Below, in pieces: positions 11,201 to 21,135 of a stretch of 64,000 nucleotides of DNA. Origin of the DNA: Calliopum simillimum (Eukaryota; Arthropoda; Insecta; Diptera; Lauxaniidae); contig OX638371.1 in assembly GCA_951812925.1 (NCBI GenBank), forward strand, positions 31,842,101 to 31,906,100, given 5' to 3'. A model generated the notes under the pieces. That model saw nothing but the letters and a program-made list of their open reading frames with translations. It did no database searches and was not told the DNA's origin. A program made the position numbers and the translations under genes. The number at the start of each line of letters is the position of its first letter. Positions within the stretch are counted from its first letter, which is position 1.

Positions 11201-12566
11201 ATTCATCTTTTACCCACTGTCTAATTATGCTTATGTCACTTCCAGTATCTAACATCGCCTTAAAAGTTTTGTCTCGAATTTTGACATCTACACTTATATC
11301 TGGAAATTTTATTCTATTTACACGAGCGCTAAAATCTTTATTTTCGTCTTGCTTAGCTTTGAACTTGGTAGGACAATTTGGTGCGATATGACCAAATTCA
11401 CTGCATTTAAAACAACGTGCTCCTTTTTCTTTATTTGGACAATCTCTTGCCCAGTGCGATTTAGCACCACAATTATTGCATCTTTTGTTGTTACTTACGC
11501 TTTGAGTTGCACCTCTTTCGTCGCTTTTCCCTTTAAGAAAATTTTTTTCGCCGCCGCTGCTGCTTACACTTCTATCGTTGTTACGCCTTTCTTTATTTTT
11601 TTCGCAAAAATTCTTTTCGCTGCGTTGGTCAGCTTTCAATTTTTCATACAAAATAAAATTTGTTTTAAGTTCTGCTAAACTGTGCGATTGATACAAAATT
11701 GTTTTATTTGTAGCTTCGTCTGGTATTCCTGCAATAATGTAATTAATTAAGTGATGAGTTTCGACATTCCCTCTTGCTGCTAATTTTTTCATTTTGTACA
11801 AATATTCTAATAATGTTTCGCTCTCATTCTTCTTTGTGTTTTCCAACAGTTTGTGTACGTTGTCGATCTCACGCGAACCAAACTCATTTTGCAAAACTAA
11901 TTTTAAGCCTTGCCAGCTTGAAATATTTAACTCAGCTTCAACAGCCAACCTTGCCGCTCCCACCAACAGTTGTCTGGCGTACAAAAATTTTTGCACTTCA
12001 TTCCATCTGCAAACAGAAGCAATATTCTCAATTTCTCTCAGCCATTCACTTACGCTCTTTCCAGTCTCGCCGTTGAATTTTTCCAGTGACTCTTGCACGT
12101 CTTTGAGATGAATATTATTCTGCACCACATTGTCAGTATTTGCGCCCCTTTCGTCTGTCATTGCGTTGCTTTCTGATGCGTTGCTTTCTAATGCGTTGCT
12201 TTCTGATGCGTTGCTTTCTGATGCGTTGCTTTGCTGATTAAAGTGATGATCAGTTTCTTGTACACTTACACGATTGTCGTTGACGTTGACCTCCAACTGC
12301 AAATTTTGCGGCTTATCAACGGTGCTGCTGTCGTTTTCGTTTTCTTTTCCTTCGTCTGCACTACAATCATCGGCATCAGTGTTGACTTCTAACGGTGACT
12401 TTTGCGGATCTTCTGCAATGTTGTTGTTTTCGCCAACCTCGTCCATAAATTTTTGTAGTCGTACAACAAGGTCTTGCTTTTTGTTGTACCAATAAGGCAA
12501 ACCACACTGCTTCAATTGTTCTTGCAATTGCCTTGTAGTTAACGACGAAAAGTCACCTTCACTCAT
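8235..12566 (-). CDS. Gag-Pol polyprotein of the Ty3/gypsy element (1443 aa)
   Basis: One uninterrupted frame. Order: SAP-like N-terminal motif (about residues 9-40, LTTRQLQEQLKQCGLP), an acidic linker with an ASESN pentapeptide repeat (about 112-132), Gag body, two CCHC zinc knuckles (363-398, CNNCGAKSHWARDC then CFKCSEFGHIAPNC), aspartic protease with DTGS (Asp440), reverse transcriptase with YMDD (753-756), RNase H with HTDAS (Asp902), integrase with an HHCC-type zinc region, and catalytic D1155, D1214, E1250 (35 residues between the last two, as usual). It would copy the RNA to DNA in a particle and insert it. All catalytic residues I looked for are present. The stop TAG lies 5 nt inside the 3' LTR. 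Gag and Pol fused in one frame means no frameshift is needed. Confidence 0.97.
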   Translation of the reverse strand: MSEGDFSSLTTRQLQEQLKQCGLPYWYNKKQDLVVRLQKFMDEVGENNNIAEDPQKSPLEVNTDADDCSADEGKENENDSSTVDKPQNLQLEVNVNDNRVSVQETDHHFNQQSNASESNASESNALESNASESNAMTDERGANTDNVVQNNIHLKDVQESLEKFNGETGKSVSEWLREIENIASVCRWNEVQKFLYARQLLVGAARLAVEAELNISSWQGLKLVLQNEFGSREIDNVHKLLENTKKNESETLLEYLYKMKKLAARGNVETHHLINYIIAGIPDEATNKTILYQSHSLAELKTNFILYEKLKADQRSEKNFCEKNKERRNNDRSVSSSGGEKNFLKGKSDERGATQSVSNNKRCNNCGAKSHWARDCPNKEKGARCFKCSEFGHIAPNCPTKFKAKQDENKDFSARVNRIKFPDISVDVKIRDKTFKAMLDTGSDISIIRQWVKDEFNIQHFDGPGTGVIAFGDSSRATLGYINLDVDIEAETYQLDFDVVPNNWISEDVILGKNILQYANILIEKGKVTTYKDGVNEDKIMLAQVNLIKYSEVPKEFEKLESILDPKLRRTIHNLILSYNPKSVEASCVKMHIVLEDEKPIYQKPRRLAPKEREIVNLQIQEWLENGIIQQSLSDFSSPVVLARKKDGSHRLCVDYRKINAKVIRDRYPLPNIEEILEGLYPSRIFTTLDLRNGFFHVDVDRKSMKYTSFVTPDGQYEFMKAPFGLCNSPSAFQRFINTIFKDLIRDGVVLVYMDDLIIPANDVTDGIDKLKRVLQVCEDNGLMIKWEKCAFLEESVEFLGHVVENGSIRPSDVKTKAVQKFPVPKNVHDVMSFLGLTGFFRKFVKNYAQLAKPLTELTKRDAVFRWGEFESEAFLLLKEQLCAEPVLKLFNPNLETQLHTDASKEGYGAVLLQRHDDYEYHPVFYLSYKTTATEKNYSSYDLEVLAIIKALKRLRIYLLGLKFDIFTDCKAFQLTMSKKALNSRVAHWAMQIEEFDCTVKHRSGSCMRHVDALSRHPIVFRIENAILHAIKKSQAADETCQAITKLLENGAYEDFESRSGVLCKFIDGAYLLVIPKSMRRELLTKLHERGHLSTSKVDAMVKQEYYIPNARKHIEKIISNCIVCILANRKAGKQEGFLNPIEKVDVPLHTFHMDHIGPLPSTAKSYKYLLTIIDAFTKFTWIFPVKSTTTAEVLSKIEKISESFGYPYRIITDKGAAFTANDFKDYCNTHNIFHHAITTGVPRGNGQVERMNKIIIEMLTKISLDDPQKWFKHVSRLQKLINSTTSRSTKRTPFELMFGTKMFTSEDLELSRQFQEAVMKDFEQERQEIRDDAKQQIFKIQAENKKQFDKKRKLANTYRVGDLVAIQRTQFGVGLKLVPKFLGPYEITKVKRNDRYEVRKVGEQDGPKNTSTAADFMKRWKDYEDESDSESSEASDIQNGRV

Positions 12567-12618
12567 AAAAACGTCTTTTCTTTTTAATGCCGTCTACTAA
12601 TGTACTTTTTTTCTTTAA

Positions 12619-12637
12619 AATCCCACTTCTGACACCA
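12619..12637 (-). promoter_or_regulatory. Primer binding site, tRNA-Leu type
   Basis: Directly after the 5' LTR the element strand reads TGGTGTCAGAAGTGGGATT, 19 nt complementary to the 3' end of a eukaryotic tRNA-Leu (CAA type, as I recall it) including its CCA. This would prime minus-strand DNA synthesis. Confidence 0.85.
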
Positions 12638-13007
12638 TGTAGGAAAATAAAAGAAGGCTTTATCAATTATTTTCTTATTTTGCGGGTTTTAATTCAGTTC
12701 ATTTTTTAAGTAAAAGTACAAAGTAGGTATTATTACTAATTTGAAAAAATGGAAAATAAAAATTACAATTAAATCTTTACACTTTTCGTTTTAACTTAAC
12801 AAATTGCTTTTCTTTTCTTTGCGTTAATTTACTTTACTTGTCTCTACTTTACGTTACTTCACTTTACGATCTTTATGACTTCTTAGCTTGCTATTCTCAT
12901 AGCGACTGACTTCTGACTTTTCATCTCTCTTACAATGAGCTTAGCTTAGCAAGAAAATAGTAGTAAAAATTACTACACTTTGCAAAATAAAATACAAAAA
13001 TACTACA
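12638..13007 (-). repeat. 5' LTR (370 bp)
   Basis: Same sequence and length as the 3' LTR as far as compared. It should hold the promoter and transcript start of the retrotransposon; no TATA box stands out. The 52-nt stretch between primer site and ATG (12567-12618) has no other ATG. Confidence 0.95.
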
Positions 13008-14153
13008 TCCATATTTTCAGGGAGATCAGGCGACAGGAGTGTCATGCAAGGAACTAAAAATAGGTGTATTTTTTAAATTGTAGTTTTTGCATGTTAATAA
13101 TTGAGGAGTTATTTTTCAAAAGGGCTTACTTCCAAATCGAAAAAGTAATGTCATAATATGAATTGCCTGATATTTTGTTAGAAATTATTAAAATTGGTCT
13201 TTGTTTTCAAGAAAAGTTTACTTAATGGTGTAAAATTTATAGCATTAAGATAACAAAATGATATCGCTCAAATAAACTATTATTAGAAAGTGAGATTGAA
13301 AAAATCTTAACACACGTTTTACATAATAATTTTTTTTCTGGGTGTAAAATTTAAAAATTTCTTTGATCTAGTTATCTTTGAGAAATATGTTAGTTATAAT
13401 TTTTAATGACAAACATGTTGATTTGTTGTGAGTTTGATCAAAATGAGTGAGTAGCTACTCTGTATATTAAAAGATTCGTCTTTTCAGAAATTCACGTTTT
13501 CTTCAGTGAGCTTAAAATCGAAAATTTTTTTTTTAATTAAAGTTTTGGTAAACCCGGAAAAACAGCCAAGCCTAGACTTCTTTCTAACTTATATAAACAA
13601 TATGAACAGCAATCGATCTTGAGGTCTTCTGCAGACATTTTTTTTTTCACTTTTTCTGGAGAGCCAAAGAAGATTAAGAATCAGCAGTTTTCAATCATTT
13701 GATAAATCTCTTAAATAAAGGCGATAGATCGAACGCGATTGCGGAAAGAGTGAAAATTTTGATCTGGCCGCGGTTTTGAAAAAAGATTTTCAAAGCCCAA
13801 CTGAGATATGCTAAACTAGAAAAAACTTGCATGTGAAAATTCAAGAAAACCGATTCACTTCTTTCTTCGCTCTGGCGTTGATTGTAGATAAAAATCTTAC
13901 TTAAGAGCAACTTAATAACATAAGAAGCGAAAGTAAGGCTAGAAATTATGATATATATCCTCTTTATAAAAAAACATAGACGCAAAGTTCAAATGCAGAC
14001 TTGAAGATATAACCATTACAGAAAGTTTGGCAACATTACCCTTAAACCCTTAAAAAATGCTGTAAAACCACACAGCTACAAGAAATGTAATATTACATGA
14101 AGAGTTTATATCAACGGTACTGAAATGTTTGAAAAAATTTGTTTTTAATATAC
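13008..14153. other. No gene seen; AT-rich
   Basis: AT-rich sequence with only short frames. It is the continuation of the locus that received the gypsy insertion (TCCA site). No terminal repeats or motifs recognised. Confidence 0.65.
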
Positions 14154-15539
14154 CACGGTGTGCCTTAACCCGTTCTAAATCGGACGTCGTAGCACATCAA
14201 ATTTTTTTCCAGATTCTGTTTACTTATCGTTAAAATGATCTATAAAAAAATTTTCACTCGTGACTTTTCGACTAAATTTTGAGATAATCGCTTTTCCAAT
14301 TGGGGCATTTTCACATACAAAAAGAAATAAAAAAATTTTTTAACTACATTAAACAAAAATTAAAATAATCACAATCGATGTGTTTTGTGATGCTATTGCG
14401 AATCCAACCTCAGAATTGCTCTATCGTGTATAGTTTATGAGATATTGTAATCTAAAGACCAAAAAAAGTCGTTTTTTGCCATTTTTTGAAGCTATATAAC
14501 TATGTAACATATCATTTATTCGTCAAATATGGCTTAAACTCTTGAAAGCCCCAATCTTTTGCTTTAAAACCTAATTTAAATTATATTTATATCTTCATGC
14601 TTCTAAGAGATATCGTAGACCGAAATATAGTCAAGACGGGTTTTTTGCACTTTTGTGTCTTTTTAGGTTAGGATATCTTTGAGGAAAAAAAAGACATCAA
14701 CATAATTTAAATTAGGTTTTAAAGGCAAAGATTAGGACTTTAAAGTTGCTTACCAGATTTAACGAAATTAAAATTTCTTTCACATTTTAAACATGTTCAA
14801 CGAACCGACTACTTCTAAATTCAGCCGTTTGACACCCGAGTGTTGTTGTTACGTGTATGGCATACGGCTGAATTTTGAAATGGTCGGTTCGTTGAACATG
14901 TTTAAAATGTGTAAGAAATTTTAATTTCGTTAAATCTGGTAAGCAACTTTAAAGTCCTAATCTTTGCCTTTAAAACCTAATTTAAATTATGTTGATGTCT
15001 TTTTTTTCCTCAAAGATATCCTAACCTAAAAAGACACAAAAGTGCAAAAAACCCGTCTTGACTATATTTCGGTCTACGATATCTCTTAGAAGCATGAAGA
15101 TATAAATATAATTTAAATTAGGTTTTAAAGCAAAAGATTGGGGCTTTCAAGTGTTTAAGACACATTTGACGAATAAATGATATGTTACATAGTTATATAG
15201 CTTCAAAAAATGGCAAAAAACTACTTTTTTTGGTATTTAGATTACAATATCTCATAAACTATACACGATAGAGCAATTTTAAGGTTGGATTCGCGTTAAG
15301 CATTGCAAAACACATCGATTGTGATTATTTTAATTTTTGTTTAACGTAGTTAAAAAAATTTTTTTTTTCTTTTTGTATGGGAAAATGCCCCAATTGGAAA
15401 AGCGATTATCTCAAAATTTAGTCGAAAAGTCACGAGTGAACATTTTTTTATACATCATTTGAACGATAAGTAAACAGAATCTGGAAAAAAATTTGATGTG
15501 CTACGACGTCCGATTTAGAACGGGTTAAGGCACACCGTG
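14154..15539. mobile_element. CACGGTG foldback element B, 1.39-kb near-perfect palindrome
   Basis: Starts CACGGTGTGCCTTAACCCG and ends CGGGTTAAGGCACACCGTG. The two arms are about 670-690 bp each, nearly identical, around a short centre near 14840-14870. Flanks are ATAC on both sides (14150-14153, 15540-15543). Inside, words such as GAGATATC and GGTTAGGATATCT recur; the inner part resembles foldback C (43915-44922). No coding capacity. Confidence 0.92.
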
Positions 15540-15545
15540 ATACAT

Positions 15546-15885
15546 GCCTGTTCCGAAATCCGCGTGATTTCAATTACTTTTCAATTAGGAGGTTTTTTGA
15601 TGAAAATGGTGAGGCGTACGACAAAAAGTATCGGGATCTTTTTTGTGTAGAATTACAGGATCTACAAGAAACATTGATTTTCATTACCGAAAAAGCAACC
15701 GTTTAGGAAAAATTCTTAAAATCCTCAAAAAGACGAAAATTCGATTTTATCAAATATTTCCTAAACGGCTTATTTTTCGAAAACACAAATCATTATTTTT
15801 TGTAAAACCTGTAATTCTCCACAAAAAAGATTCTAATTCTTTTCATTAAAAACCCTTTAAAATAAAAAGTAATTACGGAACAGGC
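15546..15885. mobile_element. Palindromic MITE with GCCTGTTCCG ends
   Basis: Begins GCCTGTTCCGAAATCCGCG and ends ...ACGGAACAGGC, largely palindromic (for example CTGTAATTCT / AGAATTACAG arms around CGTTTAGGAAA...TTTCCTAAACG). It lies 2 bp beyond the target duplication of foldback B. A second member of the family is at 62235-62334. No target duplication identified. Confidence 0.7.
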
Positions 15886-16771
15886 CAGACCTCCGTAATT
15901 TTGACTGTTATTATAAATCGAAATATATTTAAAAAATATGAATATACCATACTTAATTTTAATAAAAAAAGTTTTATGATAATTCTTTTAAAAAGGGGTT
16001 GAGAAAGGGGCATGACAGTTGTTCAATATGACCCATTTTATAATATGATGTTCTCTACACTCCTAGAAAATTTTCAATATCTTTATTTTTGTACTTTTGG
16101 CCAGAAAACATGCTCAAATTTTCCCTAGTGCACTGTGTAGTTTTTTTTGTCAAAAAATAAAAACAAATTTTTGAAAAATTTTAGTTGAAATAAATACATA
16201 TTTCAATAGCGAAGAAAAAATTATTATGTAATAAAGAATAAAGAATTCAATTAATTAGTACCCCACAATATGGCCACACAAAGAGTCGAAGTCCGCCAAG
16301 CTGCTCGCCAAACTTTTCACTAGAATGCGATCGTTGCAAAATTTCGCAGAGATGTACTGCTGCTTTAACACTATCGGTTATAAAAAATATAGGAAAGTTT
16401 TTTATTTAGCTATCGGAGCAGCAGTGCTAGGACACTAAAGTAAATTCAATTTCGCAAATTCGTTGCTTCATGACAAAGAATTTGGTATACCCGCGGAACG
16501 GCACTTCTTTGCGACCTCTCATGGCAAAGGATCTTGAGATGGTGTAAGTGGATCTGTCTAACGACTCGCATATCGAACTGGTTTGCTGAAAAATAGTTTA
16601 AGCCAAAGGACGACCCCAAAAAAGCTTTTCAAATGGAATATAACAATTTTATAATGCTTTATTCCTAAAAAAGGCTATTCGACAAGGTTAATAAAGCATT
16701 TTTGTATCATAGTTTTGTGTTTAAACTAACATTTTATTTGTAAAGTAGAACAAACATATACGAATTCATTT
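15886..16771. other. No gene recognised
   Basis: AT-rich, with a less AT-rich part at 16260-16600 that shows no frame of useful length. It may hold decayed transposon coding sequence; I could not identify it. Confidence 0.5.
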
Positions 16772-16990
16772 ATGATATGGAATCTTATCGTACAAAGATC
16801 GAATCAAGGAGGGTTTTCAGAAAAAATGAGAAGACAGCGACAGGCGTCTGATCCTTTCGATGTATCGGCCGAAATATTTGTTAAACTTCTCAGATTAACA
16901 AAATCTCTTTGCTCCAATTTGATAGAAGAAGTATGTCCACGTATGACAAAAAGGCAAAGAATTATTGGCTTACCAAGAAGGCTAATATAA
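16772..16990 (+). pseudogene. PIF/Harbinger transposase N-terminal fragment
   Basis: A 72-codon frame containing SDPFDVSAEIFVKLLRLTKS then LCSNLIEEVCPRM and RQRIIGLPRRL, which fits the N-terminal part of Harbinger nucleases (HARBI1 type: an F...YRLsK...LI.eL.P pattern and a following GL motif). The catalytic DDE region is absent and the frame ends directly after the GL motif. Full-length relatives are about 350 residues. Short and motif-based, so moderate confidence. Confidence 0.5.
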
Positions 16991-17314
16991 ATCATAAGAG
17001 TATTGATGAAATGACGGACATGTTTTGAAAATTTATTTTCCAAAAAAAATTTTTTTATATATTTATTTAATTTTCGCTAGAATTTTTTGCAACAAAATTT
17101 CTAAAAATGGACACAAAAAATTGTAAGGAGCAGTGTACGGCAATCAATAAGAACAAAAACCTTTTTTTCCAACTCGCAACTGTCCCTGAATCAACTTGTG
17201 GCATTTTCAAATTTGTGGGTAGACAACTACTCATTGAAACAAATTTGCAAGCAAGTAAGTATAGAAATGCTTACATATTTAGTATTTATGTGTTATAATC
17301 ATTTAATTTAAAAG
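16991..17314. other. Possible Merlin 5' region, unassigned
   Basis: Contains a 63-codon frame (17107-17298, with FFQLATVPESTCGIFKFVG) that ends just before the recognisable Merlin homology. It could be an upstream exon of that transposase, but no Merlin N-terminal motif is clear. Confidence 0.35.
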
Positions 17315-18128
17315 GTCAAAATATCTAAGCAAACCGCAGTTGATTGGGCCTCATTTCACCAAGAGGTAGTTATTACAGCCATGGACAAAAGAAAAAAAGG
17401 CAAACTACCATCAATTTTTAAAAATTTATAATTTTAAAAAACCTTTTTAAATATAAGTATAGGAGGTGAAGGAAAAATAGTAGAAATTGATGAGTCCAAA
17501 TTTGGACACAGGAAGTACCATCGAGGGCACCATGTTGATGGGCAATGGGTCTTCGGTGGTGTGGAAATTGGAAGTGGGAGGTGGTTTAAGCTGCCTGTAG
17601 GTAGAGTCAAGGAGTAGAGAAGTATTGGCACCACCATTATTTCGGACTGCTGGTAGGTAATTTAAAATTCATATAGGGGGTTATCGTGAATCAAGATTCC
17701 CGGGGAATTTTCTCAGACTGCAGTGCGTTCTCTATTGCAGCTTAAGGAAATTCCCCGGGAATCTTGATTCACGATAACCCCCATAATATTTAATTAATGT
17801 TTCCATTTTCAGGCATATAACTGCTTAGAAAACAAAGGTTTTTACTATCTTACGGTGGACCACTCAATTTCTTTTAAAGATACAGCAACTGGCGCCCACA
17901 CAAATACGCTTGAGGGTCTGTGGCGCCATTTCAAAAACGCTTTACCTGTATTTAACAGAATAAACCGAAGGATATATTGTAAAATTCCTGTTCCTTAAAA
18001 AGTGTAAAGCCGAGGGGGTTGAGCCAATGGAGGAATTTTTTAAATATGCGGAATAATTGCATAAAAACGTTTCCTACGAAGCAGAAAACGATGAAGATGT
18101 TAATGTTGTAGATGAAGACATCTTATAA
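17315..18128 (+). pseudogene. Merlin-family transposase (copy 2, more complete)
   Basis: Same sequence as the gene at 1-716 from 17413 on, with about 100 bp more on the 5' side. The extra part reads VKISKQTAVDWASFHQEV, the conserved helix-turn-helix-like TaVDWxxF stretch before the DDE domain. Between this and EIDESKFG the frame is broken by an AT-rich segment (17411-17465) with stops. The other defects are those of copy 1: TAG at the exon end before GTAATT, a hairpin MITE in the intron, a frameshift and a TAA near the end. Merlin proteins are about 270-350 residues. A Harbinger fragment lies just upstream. Confidence 0.8.
17676..17782. mobile_element. 107-bp hairpin MITE (copy 2)
   Basis: Twin of 264-370 with the same 35-bp arms and ATA flanks, in the Merlin intron. 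Confidence 0.75.
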
Positions 18129-19506
18129 AACAAAAAAAAAAAAATTTAGTTCTACTTTTTTTAATTTTTTTGGATAAACTTTACAAATTTAGGAAATCTG
18201 ATACAAATGGCATGGCTAATAAAAGAAAATTGATTGGCCTTTCATATTTTGTTACTAAAATTATGGATTGATGAGACGTTTTTGGAAAAAAAGTTTTTAA
18301 AAAAAAATTAAAAATTATCTAAATATCGCCATATAACGAAACCGAAAACTAGGATTTAATACTTTTGCGAGGCAATCTGGTAGCTGTTTGAAATACTTTT
18401 CATATAATACTTATATAGAACTTATATCTGTTTTCATAAAAGCTATATCCCGATCTTCCGATGGCTATATTTCCGAAAACAGGTCCGAGCGACACTTTTT
18501 GTTTTTGTTGTGTTAGTTGTAATTAATTCCCAAAGCCATATTTTGGCAAAAAAAAAAATTCGGCTTTGGAAGCAACGCTTGATTTGTTCCAAATCATTCC
18601 ATTGTGAACAAGTGCACGGACATTTTAAATTTTTTTTTTGTAAAATGTTCTTTATATTATTATCAAGATGCCACGATTTGGATTTGATAACTCTAGACTA
18701 TACGGGTATACCAAGGATAGCAAAGACAAAATTAAAAGGGTGAATGAGCGAATCGCACGGCAAAATGGCAAAATAAGCAGATTAAAAATTACTGAGGGCT
18801 TTTATTAGTCAATTGGAGAGGCTTAATGTATTGAAGCTGCCGGCAAAGAATGCAGAAAATCATAAAATCCGTCGTAGACGGCAGTTTGTAGAAGAAAATT
18901 CCGGGCATCTTAAAATTATTTTCACTTAATACGTACAGAATATTGCGTTTGAGAGCGCACATTCCGATCTGGAACTTTCTTATCGATTTCAGTATGAATA
19001 TCACTAAGACAAAACAAACTATAAAGAGTGGTTTGAAATAAAATAAGGTGTAGATATACTACATATACAATTTTAAATTTTTTAAGCACCTTGCAAAAAC
19101 TGGGGGCGTTGTGTTATTAAATATTATATCTTCCCATTTAACGCGCCTGTCGTTTAAAAATTTGATTTATAGAGGTATATAGTGTATCGAACACCTTACA
19201 AAAAGTTGTAGAATTTTCCGAAAAGAGTTATGCTCCCCATACTTAAAAAGCTATTTCTCTGCACTCATAGCAGCTATCATCATAAAAAATTTTACTTTAT
19301 ATTGCCCATCTTCAATCAAAAGTAGGTCATCGTCCAAATTAAAATCATCGCGCCGACTACAGAAAATTGCAGTACAACATTTGCCGGGTCAACTAGTTAA
19401 TAATAAAAGTACACAACAAAAATTTCTTCTGGGTGAAACATAAAATACAATAATCAATCAAGCAAGCATGTGAAGCAGGTCCACTCTGCATGAAGCCTCA
19501 GCAGAT
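18129..19506. other. No gene seen; AT-rich (twin of 717-2094)
   Basis: Same featureless sequence as in copy 1. Confidence 0.7.
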
Positions 19507-20681
19507 CACGGTGCTTGTGGGAGAATTTAAATTAAATTTTGATGTACCTCGGACTTTTTTGTAAATTCTTATTATAGATGTCAAATGAAGTTATTCTATG
19601 CAAAAAATAAAATTATAGAGGTGGCGCTTTTTTAAAAAAAACTATAAAAATCCCTGTGATAGGAAAAACGCTTTTTTACTCAAGAGGAAGGCATCTTACG
19701 AAAAAAGTGTACATGGCATAAAATGCTTAGAATTGTTCAAGGAATACGTGTACATTTTTTTGGAGTTTTTTTTTTTTTTTAGAAAAAATTTTTGACTCAT
19801 TTTTAATAAATTTTTCAAAAAAAATTCCAAAATAATTCACATGTATTCCTTGAACAATTTTAAGCATTTTATGCCATGTACACTTTTTTCGTAAGATGCC
19901 TTCCTCTTGAGTAAAAAAGCGTTTTTCCTTTCACAGGGCTTCATCACTACGTTTCAAACGCTATATCATCGAGCCTGCTGGCTCAAAAAAGTCTTAACAT
20001 ATCTTGTCTTAAAAGTTTTTAAGATTTCTTTCGAATGAAATCTTGTAAATTAAAAAATGTTCATTTCGTTTAAAGCACGATGACTTTTTTCTTAAATTTC
20101 GCCTTTTTAAAGCAGTTTTTCGTTTTTTAAGATGCGTAAATTTTTTGTTTGGCAATATTAAACCAAAGGTTTTAAAGTTCATTAAAAAGCAAACAAAATG
20201 AATGCTTTTAAGTTACTCTAAAACATATTTTTCAAATTGTTTGACAACATTTTATAATTAATGCTAAAAAAAAATAATAAAAATATATTTTTGCTTCGAG
20301 CCACCTTTAAAAATGCATTTAAAAATCTGAAAAAATTCATGGGATATTCTGTCATGATGTAGAATTTTTTTTTTGAAAAATTTATTAAAAATGAGGTCAA
20401 AAATTTTTTCTAAAAAAAAAAAAATTCCAAAAAAATGTACACGTATTCCTTGAACAATTCTAAGCATTTTATGCCATGTACACTTTTTTCGTAAGATGCC
20501 TTCCTCTTGAGTAAAAAAGCGTTTTTCCTATAACAGGGCTTTTTATCGTTTTTTAAAAAAGCGCCACCTCTATAATTTTATTTTTTGTATAGAATAACTT
20601 CTTTTGACATCTATAATAAGAATTTACAAAAAAATCCGAGGTACATCAAAATTTGATTTAAATTCTCCCACAAGCACCGTG
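19507..20681. mobile_element. CACGGTG foldback element A (copy 2)
   Basis: Twin of 2095-3269, with the same AGAT flanks. Confidence 0.85.
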
Positions 20682-21003
20682 AGATACTAACACAATTTAG
20701 CTCGTCTGTGAATGAATACGTATAAGGAAAGCTTTTAAGCATAAAAGCACAAGCGCCCGCGGGCAAAGCGTTGGATTTCACTTCACTAGAGTATAAAATT
20801 TGTTTGTTTTTGCTACAAAAAAATTTTAAACACCTAAGCAAGCTGCGAGTTTTGTTGGCAATTTATAAAACATAAGCATACTGCGATTGATTTTGCCAGA
20901 ATATGAAATTTTGAAAATATTGAGAATAAATGTGTGGAGAAAAAATTAAATAAAAACGAAACAAAAAACAGCGAAAAAACCGAAAGTCGTATTTTCTTAA
21001 CAT
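20682..21003. other. No gene seen (twin of 3270-3591)
   Basis: Same spacer as in copy 1. Confidence 0.6.
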
Positions 21004-21135
21004 GTAGCGTAATGGAGAGAAATATGGACCACCCATCTTTCTTTTTAAATAAAACCCAAAATACATAAAACGAAACAGTTAATTTTATGTCATTCAGTAA
21101 AGGAAACAATTTACCTTTATTCTGATTCACTTTTT

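Larger units (their letters stand above)
7870..13007 (-). mobile_element. Full-length Ty3/gypsy LTR retrotransposon, young insertion
   Basis: A 5138-bp element on the minus strand bounded by two 370-bp LTRs that look identical, flanked by a TCCA target duplication (7866-7869 and 13008-13011). It carries a tRNA-Leu-type primer site and a single intact Gag-Pol frame; there is no envelope gene. The primer type plus single frame suggest the mdg3/blastopia/micropia group, as an inference. Identical LTRs and an unbroken frame imply very recent transposition. No clear polypurine tract precedes the 3' LTR. Confidence 0.97.

Noticed and set aside
12600..13007. Retroviral envelope gene of the gypsy-type element
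   Set aside because: The frame ends at the 3' LTR and the only other space is the short leader; no envelope sequence exists.
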